Shown here one piece after another: positions 1 through 11,230 of a stretch of DNA of 64,000 bases. Under the pieces are notes generated by a model that did not search any database, was not told the DNA's origin, and saw only the letters and a list, made by a program, of their open reading frames with translations. Source of the stretch: Gloeopeniophorella convolvens (Eukaryota; Basidiomycota; Agaricomycetes; Russulales); contig WTXD01000018.1 in assembly GCA_022496205.1 (NCBI GenBank), forward strand, positions 372,001 through 436,000. The letters run 5' to 3'. The translations under genes and the position numbers were made by a program. Position 1 is the first letter of the stretch. Every line of letters starts with the position of its first letter.

Positions 1-546
1 CGGGAAGACCCTCCTCCCGCAGTAGGTCTAAGGAAGCAGCGGCGAGCCTCTGAAGCATAGGTTCTCCCCCAACGAGCAGATGTGCCGTCCCGGTTTTCTT
101 CAGAAGATGAGCGATTGCCTCGGGCGAATTCCTGGGTGAGATGGGGAAGACCGCGAACCCAGCCCGCAAGATCCCAACCTCAGTCGTAACGTAGGTCACA
201 GTATCTGAGTGGCGTTAGCGTTGGTATTCCTGTGATAGATGGGGCGCATACCTGTTGCCGCCAACGCGGCAACAATGACGGGCCGCCCCTCCAAGGCGGC
301 AGCTGCAGCTTCTGGGGGAATTCGGGATGCGACAAGATGTGCCGCGCGGTGGATGCCATGGACAGCCTCAGCCCATGTTATGGTCCTCACCTTCACTGGT
401 CCATCCTCGTACACGAAGAAGGGGTGAGAAGAGCTGTGATCGTACTGCCAGTCGTAGAAGTCGGGGAGCGTGAGTGCCTTATCGTCCAACGGTGGTGCTT
501 CGAAAGTCTGGCTGTTGAGCACTTGAGTCTTGGGCAGAGCAGACAT
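1..546 (-). CDS. NRPS-like adenylate-forming reductase, N-terminal part (runs off left edge)
   Basis: This is the 5' end of a minus-strand gene. Exon 1 is 546-252, a 46-nt intron is 251-205 (donor GTATGC, acceptor CTCAG), and exon 2 is 204-1 and continues outside the window. The protein reads MSALPKTQVLNSQ, then TLPDFYDWQYDHSSSHPFFV and RTITWAEAVHGIHRAAH. After the intron it continues DTVTYVTTEVGILRAGFAVF, then PISPRNSPEAIAHLLKKTG. This is the usual start of the adenylation (AMP-binding) domain of basidiomycete adenylate-forming reductases (L-aminoadipate-semialdehyde-dehydrogenase-like, A-T-R or A-T-TE). Such enzymes activate an aryl or amino acid as an acyl-AMP. The core A motifs, carrier domain and reductase domain lie outside, so substrate and subtype cannot be told. 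The start is supported by family length and by the absence of an upstream in-frame extension. Confidence 0.85.
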
Positions 547-2693
547 GATCAGGGGAAGGGTGCACCGCGGTGAAGTGAGGTCCGGTTATGAGGGACAGGA
601 GCCTTGAATCGCCTGTATCTCACAGAGACGACCGGTCTAACGCCCGGGACGAAGCGGTCATTGATCATTACTCAGAGATCGGACTCGCGAGTCAAAGCGC
701 CCGAACGCTGCGCGAACGCCGTGAAAGGCGCACAGCAGAATTTGGAGGCACAGGATCCACAAGCGCATGGCAGTGATACATATAACTTACAGCGCTTCGC
801 AAATCCGTGCGCCCTTTAGCCCGTGCCTCCGAGAGCACCGTGGCGGACCTTCAGTCTGCCACCTGGTGTTACAGGGAGCTTTTAGGCTCACCGACAACTT
901 CGGGCCACGTTAGGGCTATCCCGCTCAGCACATGTCTAGGGCGGCGCAGACCTATGTACTAGATACCAATCTCTTGATATTTCCAACGGTCTCCGGTGCC
1001 CACGCCTCAACTTGACTACTTATGCTCCCCGGTGAAACCCGCTCATATAGACAGACGAATGAAGGGTCTACAATTTTGAGCAGTGCCGTAGGTATCCAAA
1101 TGGCTTTGCCACCCTGCCTGTGGCAACCGATAAACGTACAGGATAGTGATCCGCCGTCCAGCAGACAACCTGAGTAGTCGACAAGACCCCTGATTCCCGA
1201 AGGCCAAACAGCATCATGTCGGGGCCGGATCCAAAACAAGAAGCGATCTAAGCGGGGCCGGAGTCATCTTTCATAAGGTACATCGAACCAGACGGCGGCA
1301 ATGCGGTGATCTTGAAGTTGCGAGAATTACCAGTCTCACCGAGCCGCTGCGGACGTCCGACGTGCCAACTTTTTGTGCTGATGTACGAGTACTAACTGAA
1401 TCCAACGGGTGCCTGTCTGTGCCTGCGCCAACTGATTTCCGATAGCTGACTAAGTAATGTCATGACCACCGCCACTTCACCGGCCGGCCCGAGCGTCTCC
1501 ATGGCCATCAACATCACTCACCCTCTTGCTTGCGCGGTTGGTCGGCATCCGAGCCAAACCGACGATCACACATTGCGTACCCGAGATGAGATGGTGTTTG
1601 CACGAGGCCGTCGACCTATGGTTACTCTGGGAACGGGCATGGGCCATTGGAGGCCCACCGTCACTGGATATTGCGAGATGGGAATGCCAGATTGGAAGTG
1701 GTACAGTATTGGTGCATGATGTATCGCTGATTCTGCGGAAATCTCTTTCACTGTTTTCGAGGACACAAGCCAGCATACTCTCAGGGGTCTCTGTGCCTAC
1801 GACTTAGCGCATGATCGGGTCTGAGTTCCTGAATGGAGTAATGTGACTGCAGGACTCCCGCTGACTCCTGCCTTACGCAGCAACGCTCTTCCCAGAATTC
1901 GGGAACCGGTCACCGCGCCAGCCTGAGACTTATCGCGAAGCCGGCCAGGCTTCAATAATCGCCGCAGAATGTGTTTCCTCCGATCGCGACCTACTGCGAC
2001 CATCCCATGTGCGCCCAATACCAATCTATCTCCTATCAGGTCGGAAGACTTCAACGTCAACGTCTTTCGCTTCACGCACATCCTGCTGAGCTTCTACTGT
2101 CTACGCAGCTTCATACCTGCCGGCTTATTCTCGATCGTATAATCGCTGCATTTTTTCCGGTGCTTTCCGGGGATATCTGCTGGGAACGAGTGGAAACTTG
2201 ACTTATGATGCGCTCAGCTCATGATTAGGCTCGGATGGTTTGGCTCGCCATCGCTTTTTCTCTTCACCGAGCGGATCACCCCCTCAATACACTGAACGAA
2301 ATTTCCGTGAAGGTCGGGTTCGGCGCTATGGGTAACGTTCAGCACTGCTTCTAGCAGATCTTGCAGCAGATTACAAATCTTCAGGCCTTTGGCAGACGCG
2401 CCCGGACGTAACTGGAGCCTGGAGTTGTCACACCCCGCATTATGATTATGTAACGAGTCGCAAGTCTCCTATCTTCTAGGAAGTGTCGGCTGACGACATC
2501 TCTATTCTTCCTAGCTTTACGGACCTTCACTTCCAATTTTGCCGATGGCACGGATCGGTTTGCCTCGCCAGCACCGGGGGGACTGAGTCCCAACGTCTCT
2601 AGACGCGGGCTCATTTGGTCACCGCTATTCTCCTGTAAGCAGACTGCACCAGGATTGGTGACAACCGATCAATCCGCGGTAGGTCGTTGCATG
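547..2693. other. Intergenic region between divergent reductase and UbiA genes
   Basis: About 2.1 kb separates the two start codons. Only short, unrelated open frames occur here and none shows family resemblance, splice continuity or a credible start context. It should contain both divergent promoters. The only core promoter element I can point to is the TATA-like box at its right end. Confidence 0.6.
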
Positions 2694-2700
2694 TATATAA
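2694..2700 (+). promoter_or_regulatory. TATA box of the UbiA prenyltransferase gene
   Basis: TATATAA lies 102 nt upstream of the ATG at 2802. A pyrimidine-rich tract follows at about 2737-2763, a common transcription-start context in fungi. This implies a leader of roughly 60-75 nt. Confidence 0.55.
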
Positions 2701-2801
2701 GTCCATCGCGGCGACACGAGATCAGCAGCACTCAGCCTCCTCTGCTTTCTCCTCTCTCATCCCTTGTAGCATTTTAACACTCTTCACTTACATCTCCTCC
2801 A

Positions 2802-4106
2802 ATGGCTCGTACTTCTGAGAATTCTCCCCTCATCAAGGGTGCCTCTCCTGTGCCGGAGAAGCTCCCCTTTCCACTTGGCCTTGTTTCGCCTGGTGTCCGC
2901 CCCTACTTGGAGCTCATTCGCTTCCACAAGGTACGTGGCTTTTGCTACGATCTCGGGAACGGGAACTCATAGATATGCAGCCCACTGGCACAATTCTCAT
3001 GTTCTGGCCATTTGGTAAGTCTCTCATCATGGCGTGTTGGATTTTATTCACGGGTCGCAACTAGCTTGGGGTTTGACAATGGCCGCGTACCATACTAGCC
3101 TCGACTTGACGACCTTCTGGACTGAGATGTTCAAGTTCCTGATTGCCGCGTTTCTCGTTCGCGGTTCGGCCTGCACAATCAACGATATTTTCGATCGCGA
3201 GTTCGACGCTGGAGTTGGTATGTCACTCAATCATGCTGATCTTGACATCCCCTGAGTGACATCTCTGCAGAACGTACTAAGGGCCGCCCGCTGGCTAGTG
3301 GCCGTGTGTCCGTCTTCGCCGCTGTTGTTTACCTCATCCTGCAATACGCTGTCGGTGTCCTTCTGTACTTGCCTTACCAGGGCATTGCATTCTGGGCTGC
3401 CATCCTCCAGCTTCTCCCTCTGTACGTCCTCCAGACGAGTTTCCGCATACCTTTACCTAACATGACCCATGGCATAGTTTCATCGTCTACCCTCTCATGA
3501 AGCGCATCACCTACTGGCCTCAGGCCTGGCTCGGCATCGCCATGAACTTCGGCCTTGTCGTCTCCTGGGTTGCAGTTACCAACGAGGTTGACGTTCAGCT
3601 CCTCACTCTCCTGATGGTGGGCTCCTGGGGCTGGACCATGCACTACGGTTTGTCTCCCCCTACCTTCACCGGAAGAAGTACCTAATAGTGCCTCAGACAC
3701 GATCTACGCGTGCCAAGATCGCAAGGATGACGTCAAGGTCGGCGTCAAGTCGACCGCCGTGATGCTCGGCGACTTTGTTCGTCCCTTCACCTTCAGCTGC
3801 GCCGTGCTCTTCGTAGCCACCCTCGCCTACGCCGGTATCCTCAACAACCAGACCCCCTACTTCTTCTACGTCACTATCGGCGGCACCTCCCTCCACCTCA
3901 TCTGGCAATACGTCACTGTCGACCTCGACTCCCCTGACAGCTGTGGCCGTGAGTACCATGTACCTTCTTTTCCTTTACGGACGCAGCTGACATTGCTCTT
4001 AGTGAACTTCATTCGCAATGGACACATGGGCTGGGTTACGTGGGCCGGCCTCATGCTCGACTACCTTGTCAAGATTGACAAGCTCCCCTTCGCTCTCCCC
4101 TTCTAA
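2802..4106 (+). CDS. UbiA-family aromatic prenyltransferase (4-hydroxybenzoate polyprenyltransferase-like)
   Basis: Seven exons (2802-2930, 2981-3014, 3065-3217, 3271-3421, 3478-3647, 3697-3948, 4003-4106) give 330 residues. Every junction is GT-AG and the reading frame is kept across all of them. Both aspartate-rich UbiA motifs are present: NDIFDREFD after GSACTI, and YACQDRKDD before VKVGVKSTAVMLGD. These bind Mg-prenyl diphosphate. Several hydrophobic membrane spans surround them. The family transfers a polyprenyl chain to an aromatic acid such as 4-hydroxybenzoate, as COQ2 does in ubiquinone synthesis. The N-terminus (MARTSENSPLIKGASP) has no obvious mitochondrial presequence. A specialised meroterpenoid paralog is therefore as plausible as COQ2 itself. 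The divergent neighbour is an adenylate-forming reductase. Confidence 0.9.
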
Positions 4107-5123
4107 AGAGCTGTAGCGCTTGGAGCGTTCGCACAGTTATTGTATCACTGGTACCAGTTGCAGCAGGGTAGGAACACCACGGACTTGTGAATATTTCCAG
4201 TTCCTCTCGTTATTTAACCCATGGGCTCTGTATCGTGTACATACGCATCATTGGAATTGTCACCACCATCATTATAGATCAGTCTGTCAATAGATAATCC
4301 TATTTTCTTTATGTACTTCAGACATCTTCCCGTCTGAAGACTACTTTCCTCGCCGCGATCGTGTGGCGGCGCGCTGCGTTGCAACGAGGTGGCAAGCAAT
4401 GGTGTTACTTCCGAATGGTAAGTTGGGATTATTATATGGAGTCTGGCAACGATATGCCGAGACTCTACCCCGTGATGGGTCGCCAAATGGAAGACACTGC
4501 AAGGATAGAACCCAGTGCGCAATGTTGGTTTCATTATCGTCGGACAGTGATAGGATATAAGGATAGAGTCGGGCATAGATTAGTCATAGTATACACTCCT
4601 TTGTTCTTTGCCGTTTAACACAACGATGTAGACAAACAGATTCATCCTTTCTCACCTCGACGGGCGACGCCATCCGGTCTCGGGTCACGGAAACCCTCAC
4701 ACGCATACGCTATCGCAGCCATGCAACGCCGCACAGCGTTAGTTCAGAAGGCCTATGTAGTAGTACGAGTCGGACCGATGGCGCTGTGCTTGGGTTGTAA
4801 TTGGGTGTCACATGTGCCAGGAATCTCCTTGGAGGTACTATGCTGCTTTATATTCTCACATCTCTGCTGCAACATGACCCCCTCTCCGACGAGTGACCAA
4901 CTGGTGAGTTCATCCCATCCGAAGTTGCTTTGCTATATAGAGAGTCTAGGCGGGCCGGGAGTGACAGCGGCAGATTGTCGCCAAGTGTTGATTATGTCAT
5001 CTCTAATACGTTTCGAAGTCACGCCGAGTATGGGAATCGAGCGGCGGCGACTTTCTGAGTTGGCACCCCTCGACTTTTCATCCATCTCCCGCCCAGCTTC
5101 GACTTCTGCGCGTTGGATGCCTC
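4107..5123. other. Intergenic, UbiA 3' side to GT90 5' side
   Basis: About 1 kb. It holds the 3' UTR of the prenyltransferase gene and the promoter of the next gene. I see no coding exon, repeat or clear TATA box. Confidence 0.55.
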
Positions 5124-7329
5124 ATGTCGCAGCCCGACCCTGCTGAATTGTCATGGAGCTCACGTAGATCCCTCATCTTTATCGCAGCCCTCGTCTTTGC
5201 TTTCGTGCAGGCAGGCTTCTTCGCGGCGCGCTGGTCCGTAGAGGACAACTTTCCCCAAGACCATGCAGCATCCACTCCTCTCGTGCGCCCCGAACGGACA
5301 AGATACTCCGGCGAGGTTTCCGAGCACCCCATTCCCCGTCTCATGGATGAAGCAGAACATCGCTTTCGCGCGTTGCTGTCGCGTCAGAGCCGCTCTCTGC
5401 GCGCCGCGGCGACGGAATACAAGCGGCGTTATGGTCGCAACCCACCCAAGGGCTTCGACGCGTGGTGGCAGTTTGTGCAGGATAACGATGTGAAAATTGT
5501 TGACGACTACGATGGCCTCGTCAGTGACCTCGAGCCGTTTTGGGAGATATCCGGCGCTGAGTTTAGGGCGAGGGCGCTTCAGGTGCGTGCCGCGCGTCAC
5601 TGTATTTTCGAATAGCTTGACACCTTCCCCGCGTCGCAGGCGGCACAAGAGCTTCCTTCTGTCGACTTGGTACGGATACGGGATGGCGGGGCGGAGGCTG
5701 TCAACGTGAAGCCGCGCATGGACAGTGATGATATCAGCATGCGCGCGCGCAGCTTCTTGTTGATGGTAGAAAAATTCCGGAAGACGGTGCGTCCATGCTC
5801 TAGGCTACTCTAGACACGTCTAATCCCTTCACAGCTGCCCGACCTTGACTTTGCTATCAACGCTAGGTCGGAAGGTCGCGTCCTCGTGCCTTGGGAATAT
5901 CGCAATTATCCCAATATCACGCGGGAAGAGTCTTTAGGTCATTTGTTCTGACCGCGCCGTAGTTCTTGGCTGACGGATCGCAGGGACTACCGTCGGCCGT
6001 CTTTCTGTTCCGGACTGGAGAGGGGAGGGCAGTGTCTGGGAGGCGTACCGCCGTATCTGCCCTCCAGATTCTCCTGCTCGGCGCATGTTGAGCTCGAAAC
6101 GCGCTTTCGGTTTGAATAGCTCCACCAACTATTTTCAGCCTTCCGAGTCATTACCTGGGACAGACTTCGCCTTCACGAGGGGCGTCGCTGGACAGATCTC
6201 CTTCTGCGACAACCCCGCTGCTCGTATGACGCAAGGCCACTTCTTCTCCGACTGGCGTACTGTCCCCATTCTATATCCGATCCTCTCTCCTGCCAAAGGG
6301 CAAGGCTTCGGCGACATCAAGATCCCGAGTCATTACTACTACGGTACAACCCGGCGCTATACATACGCATGGGACGAGGTCAACATGGAGCTGAAGCGAT
6401 TGGACAGCATGGAAATACCCTGGGAGAAGAAAGATGACAAGATCTTTTTTAGGGGTGCCACCACCGGTGGCGGCAGCTCACCACCCGGGTTCTCTTCATA
6501 CTACCAGCGGCATAGGTAGCTCACCTTCCATCTTGCTGGATTGCTCTGACCATACCCAGGTTCGTCCGGTTGGCTGGCAGTACCTCCGAGTCCAACCGCA
6601 CGATCGTCTTTGCCGACCCACCGGGCTCGTCCAATTATGCTTATGCATCCGTACCCATCTCCTCTCTCAATCGTGACATTATGGATGTCGCCTTCGTTAC
6701 TTCTGTCGATCACGACAACTACCCCGGGGGTCTTGAGCAGCAAATGAGGGATCACCGCTTTGACGACGCAGCGGTACTGAGTGATCATTGGCAGCACAAG
6801 TACCTACTCGATCTGGACGGAATGAGCTATTCGGGCAAGTTCTTCGGATTCTTGGGGTCCGACAGCGCAGTCATCAAGTCTACGGTGCACCAAGAGTTCT
6901 TCTCAGAATGGATTCAACCATGGTGCGTCACTCCTGCATGGAGATGTGCATCGTCTGTGTCTGAATACATGTGCAGGCTCCATTACATCCCGCTGTCGAC
7001 ATCATATGGGGAAATTTACAACATCCACGCTTTCTTCTCGGGCGGTACTCCCGACGCACTTGTTGCTGCCAACTCTACCTTGCAAGGCCTTCCATGGGAA
7101 CAACGCAAGCCCCTTGATGGTGACAGACGGCTGCGGCGCATCGCGCGGGCGGGTAAGAACTGGAAAAATACGATAGGTCGACGTGTCGACATGGAAGGTG
7201 AGTTTCGTCAACCCACTGGCATTCCTCCGCCATTGACATGACTGTGCTTCAGCGTATGTGTATCGGCTGTGTCTAGAGTATGCCCGGCTTTCTGCGGACA
7301 ATCGTGATACCATGGACTTCAAGTTTTGA
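5124..7329 (+). CDS. Glycosyltransferase family 90 protein (CAP10/capsule-associated-like)
   Basis: Seven exons (5124-5582, 5640-5786, 5835-5937, 5984-6515, 6560-6922, 6977-7197, 7253-7329) encode 633 residues in one frame. Residues about 15-36 form a single signal-anchor helix (SLIFIAALVFAFVQAGFFAA), predicting a type II Golgi protein. Family landmarks in order are VPDWRGEGSVWEAYRR, ISFCDNPAARMTQGHFFSDW, FFRGATTGGGSSPPG, QHKYLLDLDGMSYSGKFFG, SDSAVIKSTVHQEFF and PWLHYIPLSTSYGEIYN. These are hallmarks of the CAP10/GT90 domain (PF05686), which acts as a luminal glycosyl or xylosyl transferase on glycans. Acceptor and donor cannot be read from sequence. The start is the first ATG giving the short cytosolic tail typical of the family. 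The conserved blocks are complete, so the gene looks functional. Confidence 0.88.
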
Positions 7330-8691
7330 CTCCAAGTTTGACACTTGGGCGTGCGCGCTATTTATTTACAACGACTCGTCACATATATAGATAGAGCACT
7401 CGACTGCGGCACTGCTCCGCGGCATCATACTATGGCTCTCGCTGTCTATACGCAACGCTAATGTATACTCACCCAATCGCATACGCTCTCCCGGTCCGAT
7501 AGTTACCTTCGCCGGTCCTCCATCTAGCTTCCGTGAAAGTCTGGCATGACGCGATCTGCCAGTTTTAAATGTCTGATTGGCACGTACGGAGACCTCGTCT
7601 GGTCCGTTGCTCTTGTCGAACATCGCCCACATCGGTGATTGCCGCTGCGAAGTCCGCATACACGGCCCGAATACCCGAGCGTACTTCACTGCCACCAGTA
7701 CCTCACCTGGTCCTGGCACCGGTGACCAACTAAGTAGGACCCCCAAGACAACTTCATGATGTCGAACCGGTGCGAAACACTTGAGTTTGCCATCTCTGCG
7801 GGCAACCATCTTCCTATCCACTGCATCAATACAGGAACAAGCTAATACTACATCCAACGTCCCTGCTCGCAGCCAGAGCTAGAGCCTTAACCGCCTCGGT
7901 CGGTTTGGGCTTGGCCTGGGCGTTGAACGCCTTCAAGGAGCAACACAGCAATTTTATTGACCATCATACACATGTCCAACGGTCCACCCACGGGGGCGCC
8001 CTGGAGCGCCCCTATTGCATCAGTAACCACCACAATGTATGGAACAACTTTGCTCCTCGGACTCAGTCGCCACACTTGGGAAGCTGTCGCCAAAGCTCCC
8101 GAACGCCACGTCTCCTAAACTGGGTGTTGCCACCTCATCATCATCCCATTCCTGGAATAGTACCTGCCATCCTGGTGAGCACTGAGATGCTCGCTGTTTG
8201 AAACACCTACTTACGCGGCACGCCGCTTACATAGCACGAGTCACTCCAGAGTCACCGCACAACATTGAGGCTGATGGGATTGCATATCTGTAACGCTCTC
8301 CCTCTCTTCCCCTCGAAACTGATGTTTGACTTTTTTCGGTCCAAGATGCCTCATGGGTCACCGGTTATACGTCATGTGGCTTCCATGGACCCGCGTGCAA
8401 AAACAGCCCTCAACAAACCCTCGTCATCCGACACGAGGTTTCGGCGTGGTCCTGCTGCCTTTCACCGATATCAGCTGGCGCTTGTCGATGGCTCCAACGC
8501 TCTGCCTTGCGCGCCCACCAGCACTTTCTGATCTGTCGTCGTGATTCTGCACGGGATCACTTTCTTTTCCGGAACAACAATAGTGTGCTGCGAACGCATG
8601 TCCAGATAAGTGCAGTTACGCCGGCGACTCCCGTCTCACTTCTTTGCACCCGTACTATTTCCCCACCCTGCGCCCCATTCCATCTACCACA
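7330..8691. other. Gap between GT90 and the 2OG-fold gene, with a possible minus-strand relic
   Basis: About 1.36 kb without a supported plus-strand gene. The minus strand carries a 163-codon frame (7366-7857, listed separately). Upstream of it, at about 7887-8110, short frames are broken by stops. The right end should contain the promoter of the next gene, but I see no clear TATA box. Confidence 0.5.
7366..7857 (-). CDS. Unrecognised ORF or 3' exon of a degenerate gene
   Basis: An open frame of 163 codons on the minus strand with a protein-like C-terminal half: SNGPDEVSVRANQTFKTG, then LDGGPAKVTIGPGERM, ending SAAVECSIYICDESL. It has no recognisable start region. Upstream sequence contains a broken hydrophobic stretch (VVPYIVVVTDAIGALQGAP) in a frame interrupted by stops. 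I do not recognise the family. It could be the last exon of a small gene, a decayed gene, or a chance open frame. Neighbours on both sides are on the other strand. Confidence 0.3.
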   Translation of the reverse strand: MDVVLACSCIDAVDRKMVARRDGKLKCFAPVRHHEVVLGVLLSWSPVPGPGEVLVAVKYARVFGPCMRTSQRQSPMWAMFDKSNGPDEVSVRANQTFKTGRSRHARLSRKLDGGPAKVTIGPGERMRLGEYTLALRIDSESHSMMPRSSAAVECSIYICDESL

Positions 8692-10255
8692 ATGATGCCC
8701 TCAGCAATCCCCCCATCCCTCTCACCACAGGCGGCGGCGGCCGTGGCGATGGTCCCTTCTCCTGCTATGTCGCCGGCGATCATCGGGCGCGGTGTATACG
8801 AGCAGTCGCTGGGATTCAATCGCAGTCCTAGTGTGGATTTCGAGATCGAGCATGTCTCGACGCACAGCCCATCGAGACAGCCTCGACCCCTCATGCGCCG
8901 TGGAGTGTCCGATTACGCGAACGACACCCTCCTGCAGACAAGCATTGCGACGATCATTGCAGCCAAAGCGCGCCCTTTTGCAGTCTCCGGGCGCATACCG
9001 GTGGACCCTGCCAGCCTCACGCTCTTTTTCCGAACCAAGGTGGGTGATCTCTGGGTGCTTCCGTAAGTAAGGTCGCTGATAAGCGCCCAAAAGAGCGGCA
9101 TCACGCACTCCCTTGATTTTCCCATCGACGTTGATTATGATACACCACCTGCGTTGGACGTCTTGATCGCAGCTTGCCGGCCTCACCCACAAGTAGGAGA
9201 AGAGTACGGGGACAGCGACTCGCTGTTCTATCCAACGAACCTGCCCCTGACAACCTCACTCGAACTCGCAAACCACCCAATCCTCGAGGCAGTACGCAAC
9301 TCGCTCTTCCCAGCGCTGCCGGGTGGGCACTACCTCCACGTGGTGCGGGATAAGCTCGAGATCGTTCCGACGGGCGCTAGCATGAACGAACAGGCACCAC
9401 CGGGCGATACGCGTGTTGCAACTGTGATCGTGACACTGCCTGTGCGCTTCCGCGGCGGCGCGCTGGTGGTGCACGCACCAGAGGGTGGCGAGGAGCGGTT
9501 CCAGTCACGGGGCGGGAAGAGCGGGCACATGGAGTGGGCTGCGTATCTCGCGGACTGCACGACGGAAGTCGAGCCCGTGCAGAAAGGCTGTCGCATCACT
9601 GTTTCGTACGCGGTGCACCTCAAGACGTTCGGTCCCGCGGGTGTCGCGCCCGATCCACTCATCGCGCCCAGCGATCATTTCCTGGACAACCTCGCACCGA
9701 TATTCAACATGACACGCGGACGCATGATTGCCTTCTACCTCACAGGCGACTATGGTGTTAACCCAGCAGACGTACTCGCCGAGTCTCTGGTGCCATATGT
9801 GAGTCCTTGTATGTTTAAGACCGAGCGAGTTCTGACAAAGCGTCGTCGACAATTGACAGCTTAAGGGTGGCGACTCGATCTTGTACCATGCTGTGAAGCT
9901 GTACAAGCTCTCGCCAGAACTGCGCTGGACTGCCGGCGGCTACATCTGGCCTGTTGATCGTACGGTCGAGTGTGGGCCAGAGGTGACCGATGGCAGTCCT
10001 TACACCGGCTCCGGCCGCCGTCCGCTGAGCGGCGTGTATGGCGGTATGTCGTACGCGGACGGTGGAGAGCACATCATCAACCTTCAACATCGTGTCGAAC
10101 AGAGTGGCGCAATACCACTCGCAGAGGCAGACATCGTGTTGCTGGCAGACAAGGATATGTCTGGCGCGATTTCAAAGGAACGTGTGCCGCTTGTCTCGAA
10201 AGGGTTGTTGGATAAACTGGTCGTCAACATCCTGTTGGTGGTATACGTCCCCTGA
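8692..10255 (+). CDS. 2OG-Fe(II) oxygenase-fold protein, probable pseudoenzyme
   Basis: Three exons (8692-9039, 9094-9798, 9860-10255) give 482 residues. The first ATG of an ATG-ATG pair is used. The core TVIVTLPVRFRGGALVVHAP, then MEWAAYLADCTTEVEPV, then GCRITVSYAVHL, corresponds to a fungal 2OG-oxygenase-like family. Members usually read GxLVV...WAAFYSDCEHEVxPVxxG(H)RVTLTY. The upstream HxD pair usual in that family is absent: the aligned stretch here is DKLEIVPTGASMN. The distal His is Thr (CTTEV, residue about 273). The Arg that contacts 2-oxoglutarate is kept. From family knowledge this predicts loss of iron binding. The N-terminal 60 residues are low-complexity. The C-terminus (NILLVVYVP) follows a possible unused donor, so the last few residues are uncertain. 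Confidence 0.7.
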
Positions 10256-11230
10256 CGGAAGTTTCTATGCTATAACCACGTCTCATTGTACTCTAGTTCT
10301 GGGTTCTCTCTGTCAACACTCTGTATTCACAAAGGTCGTTCCTGATGTTTACTTTGCATTTGTACAAAATTCATGTCTTATGGTTGTCACGTCGCCCTGC
10401 GTTCACCCTAACGCATGAGAGAGCGCCGCTTCCGATGACAGAGTTATAGAGTGCCAGTTGGGGCTTCATACATACTTTGTCACGTACGAGATTGGTACTA
10501 CTCAGGAGGCCCTGCCTGGGGATTTCCTTCACCATACATTGCCTTGGGCCTCTGGCAGGTAAGAGGGCATCTCGACCTAAAGATCTAGACATCACTTGCC
10601 TGTGCTGCCATCTGTGTCCCATCAAATGAGAGAAGCAGTTATTCCGACGCCTGGTACGGGCCCCGAGTCCGGAGCGCCGAGAGGGCTCGGCGCGCCCGCG
10701 CCCGCGCGTCGTTCACGTGCTAGCCATGGACTCCAAAAACTCGGATGGAAGCAAACAGTGTGACTTGCGCAATTGGAAGATACCTGAACCATGTCTCCAA
10801 GCTCCCGCGGTCGATTTCCGAACACCTATCGTAGGTTCAGCGTTCTCTCAAAGGTGTTGATGGAGTTTCGAACGCCCGACATATGGCCGTGCCTGATCGG
10901 CCTAGTGATTAGTTTCCGACTTTGATGAGCGCCGCCGCTTGCCGTAGTGCGCGCCACCATTCTGTCAACTTCGCCCGCTAGACGCGCGCCTGGCTCTGCG
11001 TGAGTCGCTGAGCAGATGGGTGCAGATGACGGCTGGCCTGGCCTGGCCTTCGGTGTGCCTCCCACTGCCCTTGCTATAATCCACACAGGCTCGCCCCTCG
11101 GACCTCCCTTCCCAAACCCCGACCTTAACGAGCTGCATTGCCCGTATTCAAGGGGACCCTCGACGGTGCCCTCCAACAAAAGCCCTCCCGACAGCGCAGC
11201 ACGTCCGAATAGTTCTTATCCAGCTCGACC
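10256..11230. other. Upstream region of EF-hand/ZZ gene A
   Basis: About 1 kb. A very GC-rich patch (about 10660-10710) lies in the left half. A TATA-like TATAAT occurs at about 11075, roughly 155 nt before the ATG. I find no coding exon. The last bases before the ATG resemble those before the ATG of the paralog at 29238 (CCAG-C/T-TCGA-C/G-C). Confidence 0.5.
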
